Below, piece by piece: positions 22,881 through 33,839 of a stretch of 64,000 nucleotides of DNA. Under the pieces are notes generated by a model. The model was not told the DNA's origin, ran no database searches, and saw only the letters and a program-made list of their open reading frames with translations. Made by a program: the position numbers and the translations under genes. The first letter of the stretch is position 1. Every line of letters starts with the position of its first letter. The DNA comes from Molossus alvarezi (lineage: Eukaryota > Chordata > Mammalia > Chiroptera > Molossidae), in NCBI GenBank assembly GCA_037176705.1, contig CM073896.1, positions 19,294,708 to 19,358,707 of the forward strand. Direction: 5' to 3'.

Positions 22881-24860
22881 CCAGGGAAGGTCCCTGAGAT
22901 GAATGGAAAAGCCTGCTTTTGTCAGGTGTTATAATCAGGACGACGAAAGTTTGCTCTGTAACACAGTTTTCACCTTCACTTCCAGGATGCTTCAGTTAAG
23001 AGTCTGGACAGAGGACGGGACATGAATTACGGTGGTTCCCAGAATTAGCACAGCACTCCATTCATCACCGCTGAGAGGCAAATGCAAGGCCCTCAAACCA
23101 TCCCGGGCGCGGGCAAGGGAGGGGACCTGCTAGCCCCTTGGAGTCGCGGCTCACCACTCAGCAGGGGATGTGTGAGTCTCCACCGTAGAAGGGACCTCGG
23201 TTTTGAACTTTCACATATATGATGATATTTATAATATGACCTATATGTGGAGCTGATTAATCACACAATTGGCACATGAATATTCCCCAGGCAAGCATTT
23301 GATTCCATGTATATGCGTTCCCTGCGCACCGAGGGCCATCTGCACCACCACATTGCTAGCAAGTGGGCTGAGACCCGTCATTCACAGCGACCTGGTGTCT
23401 AATTCCACGTACCTTTCTTCAGCGGTGACAGAGTCCATCGAGTCATTGACGTGACGACTGCAGACCTCTCGTTCAGGTCAGAACAAACGTGAAAGGTTTC
23501 ACTTTGCAAAGGGTAAAGCCAACTCGAGTTAAAGGAGGTCTCCAGCCAAGGGCAGGGTTTGAAACGGTACCCAGTCTCTCAGAGGAGACTGGCAGGACCT
23601 CTGGCCCTAAACAGGCTTCCCTGGGCTCAGGTGGTCCTAGGGAGCAGTGGAGTGTAAGCAGGGACATTGAGGAAGAAGTCATGTCCCAGAGTCTGGATCA
23701 ACACTGCAGGACAGGGAATGGGTGGGGACAGAAAGGGAAGCTGTGACGAGACATCTCCCTGTCAGCCCAGGGCAGATCCTAAGTCTGGGCACCACCTGGA
23801 AATCTGAAGCTGCTGCTTCCTGATCCTGCCATAGGGGACCGGGGGTTATCACTGGCTCTTCAGGCATCCCTGACCAGAGGGGCTGAGAAGACACAAGGCA
23901 AGGGCCGACCTCTTGGGAAGTTTGTCCGGGAAGGCTCTGTCACAGAGTAAGGACATAGAAACCAGAGGGAAAGCCTGCTCTGAGCACCGGACCGTGGCTT
24001 GGAGAAGATGCCTATGATAGTCCAGGAGCAGGGGTGGTAAAAGATAGAAAACTGATGAGAGTGACCTCTCCAAGCCCGGCAGTGATCACACTACAGGACA
24101 CGTCCTCAGACAGGCTGGCTGTGCCCAGCTGAGTTCCAGCTCTGTCCTCATTCTGGGCTGTCCGGTTCCCTAGAGGCACATTAGCTCGGCAGTGTCTCTG
24201 GCCATCTTCTGAGTCCAACTCAGTCAGGAGACTGTAGAAGATCTTACCAGACTAGCAATTTGGGGATTTATTTGTCTAACTGTCTTACTGACTGCCAGTC
24301 TAGTCTTCTTATTTTGGTTTCCTTGAACTGTGAGGGTTAAAATGGCGAGAAGGCTCAGAATGGCAGGACTCTGAAGGTAAACTGGGGACAGAAAGAGCCT
24401 CATTTTCTGTTTCCGAGAAGTCTTCTTTTCTCGTTGTGCCCACTGAGACCTGGGTATTCTGCCCAGTGGGGACCTTTTGTTTCTGTTGGTCTGTGTGGTG
24501 TGACTCAGGCCTAGTTGGTGTGGAAACTTGCCGTAAAGCCTCATGAGTGGCACCTGCTGTTTCTTAGGCCTCCCCTGACAGTACCTTGTTTGGAAAGAAT
24601 TATAGCTGAGCAGGAAACGCATTCCTTCTGGTCAGAAACTTGGCTTAGAAATGCTCATTTGGGGAAGCTCTTTTTTGTTTGCTGTTTAAATAGATCTACT
24701 GAGATGAATCAATATTTGTGAGTATTAGGGCAGACCAAGTAAACAAGCAAGGCCCCACTTTTATTGCAAACAGAGACACCCTTGAGACCCTCCATGGGAT
24801 CGAGGAGCGGAGAGGTGTCATCTCGCACAGGAAGAAAATGAACTTTCATTAGTTTAGATA
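22881..24860. other. Unrecognised sequence, no gene seen
   Basis: About 2 kb. A second small CpG cluster sits at about 23101-23150. The longest frame (132 codons, 24224-24622 minus) has no recognisable domain. Confidence 0.45.
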
Positions 24861-24869
24861 CAAACACAT

Positions 24870-25085
24870 TTCGAAATCTTGCCAAATTAGTGGTATCTCG
24901 TGATTTTACTAGGCATTTTTCTGACTTCTAATGATGTTGAGTTGTCTTTTCATATGCCCATTGACCATTCCTAGAACTCCTTTTGTGAAACGTCTGTTGA
25001 ACTCTTGCCATCTTTGGTTGGTTTTGCAGCTTCTTCCTGAGTTGTCCGAGTTATTTTTCTATTTGGATGCAGTATTTTAGCTACT
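24870..25085 (-). mobile_element. Old L1 fragment
   Basis: 'TTTCATATGCCCATTGACCA' followed by 'TTTTGTGAAACGTCTGTTGA' resembles the antisense of an old L1 ORF2 C-terminal/3' region (compare 4800-4900). No frame. Confidence 0.55.
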
Positions 25086-25268
25086 ATCTGCTTCACTTTC
25101 AAAAACTGTACTGAAAACTGTAGTCAAGTACAAGGGTGTGATTTAATTAAAAGGACTTGATATAGCTCCAATCTACATTATATACAAATACAAGGTTTTG
25201 GTGCCACAGGGGAAGACTGGCAAGTGAATAAGGAATTCCGTGTTTTGATTGAAAATATTTAGTAGATG

Positions 25269-25956
25269 TGTATTAGTTTCCTATTGCCGCTGTGACAAAG
25301 TTCACAACATAGTTACTTAAAACAGCACAGGCTTATTGTCTTCCAAGGTCTGTAGGTGACAAGAATTCATTCCTCGTCATTCCCATCATTCAGAGGATGC
25401 CTATGCTCCTGCCATGTGGCTTATTCCTCCCTCTTCACAAACAGCAACATCAAGCTGATCTCTTCTCCTGCGTTCACCTCTGGTTGTTGCTCATTTGTCT
25501 CCTTTTCCACTTTAAGGACCCTCGTGAGTACATTGCCCCCCTGCTAGGATAATTAAGAATAATCTTCGTACCCAGACACATGGAAGTAGGGCACAGACTG
25601 ACATCCCTCAGAGGAGGGGATGGGGGGTGGGGGGGTGGGAAGAGATAAACCACAGAACTTATATGCATGTATGCATGACCAATGGACATGGACAACTAAG
25701 CCGGGGACAGGGTGGAGGTGGGGTGGGGTGGGGGGTGCCAATGGGGTAAAAAGGTAAAATGTCTGTAACAAAAAAATAAATAAAAATTCATTAAAAAAAA
25801 AAAAATAAGAATAATCTTCATATGTTAATATCATCTGATTAATAACCTTAATTACATCTGCAATCTTAATTCCTCTTTGTCACATAACATAGCATCCACA
25901 AGTTCTGGGAATTCGGATGTGGACATCTCCAGGAGACCACTGTTCTGCTTACCACA
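25269..25956 (-). mobile_element. MLT1-type MaLR LTR, split by a young L1 tail
   Basis: Reverse complement of an MLT1 LTR: plus-strand start 'TGTATTAGTTTCCTATTGCC', then 'ACTTAAAACAGCACAGG', 'TTCCACTTTAAGGACC' and 'ACCTTAATTACATCTGCAAT', ending 'TTCTGCTTACCACA'. It is a non-coding solo LTR of the ERVL-MaLR class, with no internal gene. A 5'-truncated bat L1 end is inserted at 25568-25806. Confidence 0.85.
25568..25806 (+). mobile_element. 5'-truncated young L1 3'UTR insertion
   Basis: The sequence 'AGTAGGGCACAGACTGAC', then 'ATGCATGTATGCATGACCAA', then G-rich DNA and a poly-A tail is the sense version of the L1 3'UTR seen antisense at 35940-36120. The direct repeat AAGAATAATCTTC flanks it (25555-25567 and 25807-25819), proving target-primed insertion into the MLT1 LTR. 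Confidence 0.93.
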
Positions 25957-26359
25957 CATGTGTTGTTGATTCATAAGCTTCCTCCATATTTCTGGCTTTC
26001 TTGAGTACCCACGGACGTTTGGCCCCAATCACGTCAGAGAAGAGGACTTCTTCAGTGTCTGAGGGAACCTGACAATGTGACAGGCAAAACTGACAGCTAC
26101 CATTGATGTAGAGAATTACCTTGTCTAGGTAGACGCCTTGGGATGGAGAGAAAGTATTGCCCATATCATTCACCTGGAAAGTGGCAGGGCCCAGACTTGA
26201 ACCCAGCCTCTGTGATTTTACTGCCCATGCTTTTTGACCCGCCCCTACTCAAAGAAACCAGGGTGCTAAATATGAGCGGCAGGAAGGACACTACATTTAA
26301 AAAGATACAACCTAGATTGAGAGATGTCACATTGGGAAGACATACTAATGGGTGTTTTT
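25957..26359. other. Unrecognised sequence
   Basis: About 400 bp between the MLT1 LTR and a Ves SINE. No coding signal; 72-74 codon frames overlap on opposite strands. Confidence 0.45.
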
Positions 26360-26375
26360 AAAGTAGACCAAGCAG

Positions 26376-26578
26376 TCCAGCTGGTGTGGCTCAGTGGTTG
26401 AGCATCGACCCATGAACCAAGAGTTGGCCGGTTCAATTCCTGGTCAGGGCACATGGCCAGGTTGTGGGCCCAATCCCCAGTGGGGGGCATGCAGGAGGCG
26501 GCCAGTCCATGTTCTCTCTCATCGATGTTTCTATCTCTTTCTCCCTCTCTAAAATCAATAAAGGAAAAAAATAATAAT
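26376..26578 (+). mobile_element. Ves SINE (short type) with 16-bp target-site duplication
   Basis: Sense copy: 'CCAGCTGGTGTGGCTCAGTG', box B 'GGTTCAATTCC', core 'CCCCAGTGGGGGGCATGC', 'CATGTTCTCTCTCATCGATG' and 'AAAATCAATAAAGGAAAAAA'. The duplication AAAGTAGACCAAGCAG / AAAGTAGACCACGCAG lies at 26360-26375 and 26579-26594, differing at one base. Confidence 0.96.
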
Positions 26579-26594
26579 AAAGTAGACCACGCAG

Positions 26595-28051
26595 AACACA
26601 GTGAATCATGGCAGGGACGAGTTACAGAGAACATTGGTCACGTTTACTCAACTTTGGTGGAAAAGACTTTTCATGACTGACATCAAGCAGCACAGTCCCT
26701 GAGCGCCGAGGCGGGGAGGTGGTCAGGAGAAGCCCTGTTCTCGAACGTCTTGGAGATGACTCTAACCTCCCTCATTAAGAAGGGACAAGTGACACTGGCC
26801 TGGAAGTGGTTCTGCTGAGGAGGCTGAGCCTGAGGATTTCTTACCAGCTCTCATAGTCCTCACTGAGTGTTCAGGCCGATGTGGCCTGGGAGTGTGGTTT
26901 GCCGTGCAGTTTGGGGTTACATTGGAATACCATCTATGAGTGACACCAACGACCAAATAGAATTCGAGCAACAAGTCCGTGACTACGAACTTCCGATTGC
27001 CTACTAAGGCAGCCATACTACCAGCCTTGTCAATGGACACAGGTGTGGTGCACATACGTCATACAGGGCTCCGATGGAGAACAGAGCAGAACCTGCCTTC
27101 GTGATGTCCGGTGGACTTCCTCTCTTTGTTCTTAAAAGTCTTTGACCTCTTTGTTCCAAATTTACCTCCCGTGGAACAGAGGATCATATCCAGGAGCTCC
27201 TGGGTCCTGTTCAGAAAGGTCCAGACACCTGATCAGACTGTAGGTTGTACTAAAGTATCCATGTTCTCCAAGGGCCCAGGAGGCTGAATGGCATGACCTT
27301 GCCCTCCCCACTTTTGAGCAGTTTGTCTACCAAGTATCTGAGGGGTGGGGGTGCTAGGTCAGTGCCAGAGGCTGGAAAAGACCCAGAAAAGGAAGTGATA
27401 GTGCTTATCTGAGCAGTTGTGTACCACCCTAGAAGCAACACATGCACCATTATAAATACGAAGAGATTAATTATCTAAAAAATATGTAGCATAGTATCAA
27501 AATTTTAAAAAGTAAAGGTAAACAGGAGAAATAAAGAAATAAGACTCTTTTTATGAAGACTAACTGAATACAGTACTTTAAGAATTTAATTTTTTAGTTA
27601 TTGCTGTCTGTCTCTCTCCCTCTCTCTCTTTTCTTCCTTTATTTTCTCCACTCTTATGATTGGCTATTATTATGAGCAAACACAGACTACCAGAATCTCC
27701 TCAAATGTTGAAGAAATTACTGTAGTGTTCAGTTAGTAATGCTGAGTTGTTTTCTCATTTTTCACATTGAAGACTATTGTCTGGGATCGCTGAACCAGAG
27801 CAAATAGACGAGAAACATGGTTAAAATGTTAGTGTAGCAGCAACAAAAGCTATCGAAGTTGATTTCTAATTGCAAGGGCGACTGAATGTTTCAAGGTTCA
27901 TTCTGTCACTGGGAATTAAAGCTACAGTCTTTCTGCTCTGATATTTCCCAGAGCCTCACAGGCAGCAAAGGGTCGGTGTCTGAACAACATTTTCTTGTCT
28001 ATTTCTTGGATTTTTTTTAGGTGCCACACAAAAACCTCCTTCTTCTTCCCC

Positions 28052-28082
<31 letters not shown>

Positions 28083-29605
28083 CAACCAAAAACTCACTTG
28101 CAAACTGATTTATTTGAATTGCTACTTCTTCTTGGCTTCCCACTAGTTCACCAGCCGTTTTCAGATAAATGTGTTTGGATCTCAATTTGGACCATTTGTC
28201 ATTAATAAAACCTGACGTCATGCTCCCATGCATGTCGATTTCTGATCATGTTGGTCTACTGTTGAAACAAAAGGCTGCCCTTGAACCAGAGGTTTCTTCT
28301 GAAATATGAAAGCTATCCTAATGACTTTTCACTTAATTACTATTCACTTGGGCCAGGTTTGGGTTATGGTTTGGTAAATGTCAAGGGTGCTGGTTATAGT
28401 GCTTTTGAATGAGCGCCCATGGTTCTCTGAATTTGGGCAGGACCCATCTGGCCTTCGAAGATTTCAGCATATGGGTCATTTCATTGCACATCCAGTAATC
28501 ACTTGGTCGATTCAAACTGTAACCAGCGTTTGCACTACTCAAAGGCCTTGGTTTTCCATTAGTTCTTTGTAGTTGGCAGTAAGTCTCGGAGCAGATGTTT
28601 TTCTTTGGCCCTGATGCACGTGGTAAATCTAGCTTCCTGTGTGAATTCAGTTTGGAGGAAAAGGCGAAGTACTTATGGAAGGAATTGCAAAGTCCCCACA
28701 GAGTAAAGTTCATTTAAGTAAGTGAAATATGAATATACAAGCTATTACATCAAAAACACAATAAAAAGGGATGAAGTAATTTCAGCAGAGGAAATCTGAT
28801 GTTTTGAAGACTTTTGGTTTTGTTTCAATTTATGAGTTACCTATACATGCATAGAAATGCATCACTCATCAGCCATTATTCTCAGTATTTGTTACCTCTG
28901 ATAACAAAACCACAGGGAATGCTTTTAAGATAGAGCCTAGAAATACAGATGTGTAATTAACAAAGTGCGACCATATTTTGAAGTCTCTCAATGCTATGAT
29001 ACAGGGTTCCCCTTCTGGTCTGTAGCCACTTGTATTATACTAGCCTCTCATCTTACATAAAATTGGGTGATCTGCACAAAGATATATTTTGTTAGCTATT
29101 CTAATAGTTCTGCGAGGGAGATAGGGCAGGTGGTACTACTCTTCTATGGTAAACGAGAATATTCAGAGTCTTTTATAACATCTGAAGGCTCAGGTTTCAC
29201 CCTGCGTGCAAGCTGACCTGTTCCTGTTCTCTGGATGCTGGCAGAAGACAGAACTCCTGGGTCAGAGACAAAGGTAGCACAGCAGAGAGCGTGAGCATGA
29301 TGTTGGCTCCAGTTCCCCAAGGCCTCCAACTCCCGAGGGGTGACATAGCTGGACCTAGATGGATGCTGCCTGTGCAGTGCGTTGTGTTACAGAAGAGGAA
29401 TGTATTGTTTTTATAGTGAGTATGAAGACAATCTGCTGTTTATCTGGCTGGAGACATTGCTGTATCCTTCAAGGTTGCTTGCAGCAAAAGCAGCCCTGAG
29501 AAATGGCTCCCATTAAGAGCCGTCAGGACTGTACATTCTTGGCATAGCCAGTAAGAACATGCAGGGTGTTGAGAGCTCAGGGGATTGCCCCTCCCAACAG
29601 AGTCA
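26595..29605. other. Unrecognised sequence, no gene seen
   Basis: About 3 kb without a repeat I can name apart from the (TAA)n tract. Longest frame 110 codons (28381-28713 minus), without recognisable features. CT-rich stretch at 27605-27650. Confidence 0.5.
28051..28082. repeat. (TAA)n microsatellite
   Basis: About ten ATA/TAA units in a row. It is not next to a recognisable retrotransposon tail. Confidence 0.95.
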
Positions 29606-29609
29606 GGGT

Positions 29610-29705
29610 TGGTTAAGTGAGATTTTCAGGCTTACAGGGCTAGTAAGTGGCATAGCTAAAGTCCATATCCTGGTTTTCTGATGCTAGCTTCAGTACTTTT
29701 TCATT
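29610..29705 (+). mobile_element. MIR-like fragment
   Basis: 'TGGTTAAGTGAGATTTTCAG' and 'CAGGGCTAGTAAGTGGCATA' with 'TATCCTGGTTTTCTGATGCT' follow the antisense-core order of MIR elements (GTTAAGTGACTTGCCC ... AGCTAGTAAGTGGCAGAG). Confidence 0.5.
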
Positions 29706-29819
29706 AAGGTTAATTAATGTTAATGTCACTAACGATAATGCTTATGCTGACAACAAAATGAATACTAAATACCCATACCAATCATATATGGAGTATTAAC
29801 CCTAAAACAGAGACTTTGA

Positions 29820-30200
29820 TTGCTAATTTATATACATTATCACTAAATCTTGTCATATCCCTGGAAAGTAGGTACTGTGTTCTTTTTTAAAAATTAAAAA
29901 ACAAACAAACAAAAAACAAAAACCTGGCCAGTGTGGCTCAGTGGATTGAGCATTGTCCTCCTATGGACTGAGAGGTCACAGTTCAATTTCTGGTCAGGGT
30001 GCATGCTCTATCCCCAATAGGGGGCGTGCAGGAGGCAGCCGATTGATGTCTCTCTCACATGGATGTTTCTCTCTCTTTCTCCCTTCCTCTCTTGCTTAAA
30101 AATAAAATAAAATAAAATAACTAGAAAAAAAAAAGGTCTAATTAACTACGTTTTCCATGTTCACTCAGCTAAAAAATGGTAGACTCAAAACGTATGGTAT
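29820..30200 (+). mobile_element. MIR relic split by a Ves SINE
   Basis: 'CATTATCACTAAATCTTGTC' and 'CTGGAAAGTAGGTACTGTG' before the SINE, and 'AATTAACTACGTTTTCCATG' with 'TTCACTCAGCTAAAAAATGG' after it, read as one MIR in its usual order. Low identity. Confidence 0.5.
29921..30134 (+). mobile_element. Ves SINE (short type)
   Basis: Sense copy: 'CCTGGCCAGTGTGGCTCAGT', 'GTTCAATTTCTGGTCAGGG', core 'CCCCAATAGGGGGCGTGCAG', CT-rich region, and an (AAAAT)n tail. The A-rich left flank obscures the target duplication. Confidence 0.92.
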
Positions 30201-30695
30201 TTTCAGAAACCCAGTGTGTTTTGTGGATATAATTATAGTGGTACCAGAAATTCTGTATATTCAAGCTATCTCCTTCACACCCTCATCAGTTCAAGAGACC
30301 CTCCCTGTTAGAGATTTGGTCTTCTGATTTAAGAATCTGTTTCTTGTTAAAGCCCGCATTCTTTGGAGGGGTAACAATGTCACATCAGTCATTTCATGCT
30401 TGAGAATGACACGCTGAAAAGGTGCTTTTATTAGCGCTGATGGAGTGGAGGGCAGACAGCACCAGGGTACAGGTATCATTTTGGGAAGAGAAGGCTACAG
30501 CTCGGAGAGAGGCTAAGGACAGAAAGAAGGTTGGACTAATAATAGGAACATTGTCCACCTCAGCGTTTGGTCTGTGTGGTTCATGGTGCAATTTGTGGAA
30601 CCTAATGGCTGTATATTGAACTGGAGGAAGTCACATTGGGCTTAAAAAAATCAGGACATAGCTGATTCTCAAATCTCTACGTGTAGAGGCAGTTT
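30201..30695. other. Unrecognised sequence
   Basis: About 500 bp. Frames of 62-65 codons overlap on opposite strands; no coding evidence. Confidence 0.45.
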
Positions 30696-30925
30696 TGTGG
30701 ACCCAAGAGTGTGAGCTTTTGAGCCAGAGGGTCTGAGTTTAATCCTAATGCATCTATTTTTTAGGTGTGTGATTGTGTATATTTTACTAAATGCTGTGCT
30801 TCAGTTTCTTCATTTGTGAAATTGGAATAATAATAGGGTTAATATGAAGGTTAAATAACTTAATAGAGTTATAGCACTTAGAAGAAAACATGACATTTAC
30901 TAAGCCCTTGATAAATATTAAACTA
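30696..30925 (+). mobile_element. MIR, nearly complete
   Basis: Follows MIR order throughout: 'GAGTGTGAGCTTTTGAGCCA', 'GTGCTTCAGTTTCTTCATTT', 'GGAATAATAATAGGGTTAAT' and 'GAAGGTTAAATAACTTAATA', ending in the 'AAGCCCTTGATAAATATTA' tail. One of the oldest repeats in the window. Confidence 0.8.
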
Positions 30926-31618
30926 CTATTATTATGCTTTCTTGTTTAGCCCACCTAAAGTTCTTTTGAGAGTAGAGCTAATATATAAAATAAGAATACT
31001 TAAAAAAATACCTCTTTTAATTTATTACAATGTAATGTTAATAGTATCCTCCTTTTTTGTGATTTCAACTTATATGAAGTTCCAGAAACAACTGAGAAAT
31101 GCTAAATTAGGTTCAGTCCTTTATAATTCCATTTACATAAAAATAATTAGTCCCACCCCAGCCAGGTGGCTCAGTTAGCTGGAGCCTCATACTGTACACC
31201 AAAAAGCTTGTGAGTTCGATTCCCACTCAGGACACATTCCTAGGTTGTGAATACGGGAGTCAACCAGTCAGTGTTTCTTTTTCACATTGATTTTTTTTTT
31301 CTCTCTCTCCTCCTTCCTCTCTCTAAAATCACTATAGCAGGCCCTCGTTTATTGTGGTTAATCAGTTCCAGATTCCACCATGATATATAAATTTCTATGA
31401 AGTAGGATTCTTTATTTATAAATCGAATATTTTCACAGTTAGAGCACAGAGAACCTATTTACGACCTCCTAAATATGTTTTTAACATTATTAGAGCCCTC
31501 CAGACATGAAATAACACCCTTAGTCACCATTACACTCGTATTACCCAATATATTAGACAAAATAAGGAAAAATAAGACATAGTAGACATTACAAATATCA
31601 TATTATTATTGTACATTT

Positions 31619-31623
<5 letters not shown>

Positions 31624-31667
<44 letters not shown>
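31624..31667. repeat. (AC)n microsatellite inside Tigger
   Basis: About 22 AC units in what would be the 3' untranslated part of the Tigger transposase. Confidence 0.95.
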
Positions 31668-31671
<4 letters not shown>

Positions 31672-31768
31672 TCCTACACACAACCACTAACCTAGAAAAA
31701 TAGTGCAACTTGTTCAATGATGAAGCAATGAAGATGAGAGATGTACTGCACAGCAAAGAAGAGCAAGG

Positions 31769-32809
31769 TTACTGCTCCTCTGAAGGCACAACCCCAGTAG
31801 GAGAGTCTTCAGGTGGTGCAGTATCTTCAGCAGGTGTGTGGTCTTCTTCTTCCGTTGAAGGACCACTGGGAGTAGGCAGTGGGTGTCTGGGTGCACTGCT
31901 GAAGAACATCGAGAGAGGCATTTGCTGGCGCTGTCTTTTCATATGTGTGAGGAGGCTTTTGTAGGTTCTATCGCTCCATCAAGTGCATTCCGGAACCACA
32001 ATGCACACATCATTTGTGGGTGCCATTCACCAATCATGTCCTGTACTACCTTAAAGTTCTCACAACTTGCGAGAGATGCTCAAGTTAAGGCCAACTTCCT
32101 CCTCCTGACTCCCAGGAACCTCTGGCTGCTCTTCCTCCCCCTCACTCGCAGACTCAGTCATCTCCACCGGATCCTCGTCAGTAAGGGATCCTGTTGTAGA
32201 GATGATACTCGCCCTCCTCAAGGATCTTCTGGAACGTGTAGTCCTCTGCTGCAGGCTGGTCAGCAGAGGCAGCTTCTCCATGGAGAACGACACTCTTCAG
32301 ATGATACCTCCTCTGGAACTTCTTGAACCAACCCTTGCTTGCCGTGAAATCCATGAACGTTGATGAAGAGGGTCCTGGTTGAGGTTCATCCACCATAAAG
32401 TGCTGACAGAGCTGCCTCACCTTCTCCTGGATGACCAGCGAATCCAACGGAATGTTTTTCTTGTGACTGTCGCTGATCCAAATGGCTAGGGCAGACTCCG
32501 TTTTCATTATGAACTTGTTACGACTGGTCACGACATGCTCTGCTTCCTTGTTGAAAGAGACAGTAGCCATTGCATAGATGTTCTTTTCATCTTTACAGAT
32601 GGAGCAAATGGTAGACTCATTCAAGTCATAATGACGGGCAACCTCACGATTTTCTTGCCATTTTTGATCATAGCCAAGAGTTTCACCTTCTCCTGGATGG
32701 TAAGCATCTTCCTCTGGTGCTTAGTTTCATTGTCAGAAGGATTAGAAGCAGCAGCACATTTAGGAGCTATCGTGGGGCTTAGATAAAGGTTCTCAGAAAT
32801 CGCAGACAC
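31769..32809 (-). pseudogene. Tigger transposase relic (TIGD/CENP-B-like), DDE core deleted
   Basis: Transposases of this family bind the element's inverted ends with an N-terminal pair of helix-turn-helix domains and cut with a DDE core. Seen here: an N-terminal start at 32809 with the motif MLTIQEKVKLLAMIKNGKK; then the second half of the first HTH (NESTICSICKDEKN) in another frame, consistent with one missing A in the T-run at 32650-32653; then the CENP-B-type HTH, with ALAIWISDSHKKNIPLDS and ending GWFKKFQRRYHLK and GEAASAD at about 32250-32530. Just after this (near 32190) the sequence jumps to a C-terminal tail, LTDEDPVEMTESASEGEEE, so the DDE catalytic domain is absent. A serine/proline-rich acidic tail continues to a stop at 31769, with another break near 32060. 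It resembles human TIGD1 in layout. No product is expected. Confidence 0.85.
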
Positions 32810-32883
32810 TTACAAGAGCAAAGATGCTTCCCATGCGTAGGGATGTAGAAGCGTATATGAGAGAAACAAACTTGCACGAGGCT

Positions 32884-32952
32884 GAGCCAATCAGTGGCCA
32901 GGATAGGAAGAGGATAGGCTAGCCAATCAGTGAACAGCATGCTCTGATTGGC
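32884..32952. promoter_or_regulatory. CCAAT-box cluster upstream of the Tigger transposase
   Basis: Two GCCAATCAG sites on the plus strand (32886-32894 and 32922-32930) and one on the minus strand (CTGATTGGCT at 32943-32952), 75-145 bp upstream of the relic's start codon. They probably belonged to the element's own promoter. Confidence 0.5.
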
Positions 32953-33511
32953 TTGGTTTCACCACACCTGATTTTTTGGAAAAAAGTTATTGCCCACACA
33001 CAAGAAGTGGCCGAGCGGTTGCACCTGGTGTTGAAGGATTCCTGGGGTGCTCGAATACATAGGCCTACAATCCATACCTACAGTAATTTTAATTTTAATT
33101 GTAATACAGGGGTGTATAATTGACTCAGACAACTGAGCGCATGCTGTATCATTTTCACTGTCTCGATCAGCTTTTTAATGGATATATTTGAAAAAACCGA
33201 GATAGAGTGAAGCCTCGAAATTCAAAGCATGAAGTGGCAAGGGACAACTGTATACATATCTTCAAGTGAGGATGAAAAAAGTAAAATAAAATAATATAAT
33301 AGAAAATAATTATTCCCTGAATAGATTATAATTAATTTAAGAATAAAATTAATTGCATTTTCTTTGGTTACAAAAGCAATTCCTTTATTAATTTAACATT
33401 TGAGAGTTTCTGTTTTGTATCAGTACTGTGGTAGTTTCTGAGGGAAGAAAATACAGCCCCTCCACAAGGAGCCCACAGTTTAGTAGCAAATGTCGAGAAG
33501 TGAACAGATTG

Positions 33512-33755
33512 TTTTTTTTTGTTTTGTTTTGTTTTTTGTTTTTTGCATTTATCATCATATAGAGCAGGAGGGAGAGAGGGAGAGAGAGAGTGAAACATTG
33601 ATGTGAGAGAGACACATCAAGTGGTCCACCCACACAACCCCAACTGGGGCTGGGCACAAACTGCAACGGAGGTACATGCCCTTAATGGGAACTGAATCGG
33701 GGACTCTCTTGTCCACTGGCTGACGCTCTAACCGCTGAGCCAAACTGGGCAGGGC
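33512..33755 (-). mobile_element. Ves SINE (long type)
   Basis: Antisense copy: T-rich tail, GA-rich region, 'GACACATCAAGTGGTCCACC', 'ACTGCAACGGAGGTACATGC' and head end 'GAGCCAAACTGGGCAGGGC'. An imperfect CAGATT-type target duplication flanks it (about 33505 and 33756). Confidence 0.93.
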
Positions 33756-33839
33756 CAGATTAATGTTTTTTAAAGAGAAAGCTATAAGAGACATAAAAAC
33801 ATAAAGAAGGAAAAAAATCACAATTTTGAGATTTTCTTC

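Larger units (their letters stand above)
31335..33250 (-). mobile_element. Tigger (pogo/Tc1-mariner) transposon, internally deleted
   Basis: About 1.9 kb bounded by TA at 31333-31334 and 33251-33252. The imperfect inverted ends are TAGCAGGCCCTCG (left) and the complement of CAAGGGACAACTG (right). Subterminal sequence such as 'TAGAGTGAAGCCTCGAAATT' is typical of Tigger elements. A transposase relic lies antisense inside. A (CA)n tract at 31624-31667 is also inside. It is non-autonomous in its present state. Confidence 0.9.
31155..33302 (+). mobile_element. Ves SINE split by a Tigger transposon
   Basis: Left part 31155-31334 holds the head ('CAGCCAGGTGGCTCAGTTAG', box B 'GAGTTCGATTCCCACTC', CT-rich region, CTCTCTAAAATCAC). 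Right part 33253-33302 holds the tail ('TACATATCTTCAAGTGAGGA' then AAAATAAA). Joined, the two parts give a continuous Ves SINE. Its own target duplication, AAAATAATTAGTCCC at 31140-31154 and AAAATAATTATTCCC at 33303-33317, spans the whole composite. This proves that the Tigger entered an existing SINE. Confidence 0.93.

Noticed and set aside
31710..31964. 84-codon plus-strand frame over the Tigger
   Set aside because: It is antisense to the C-terminal tail of the Tigger transposase relic, which reads sensibly on the minus strand.
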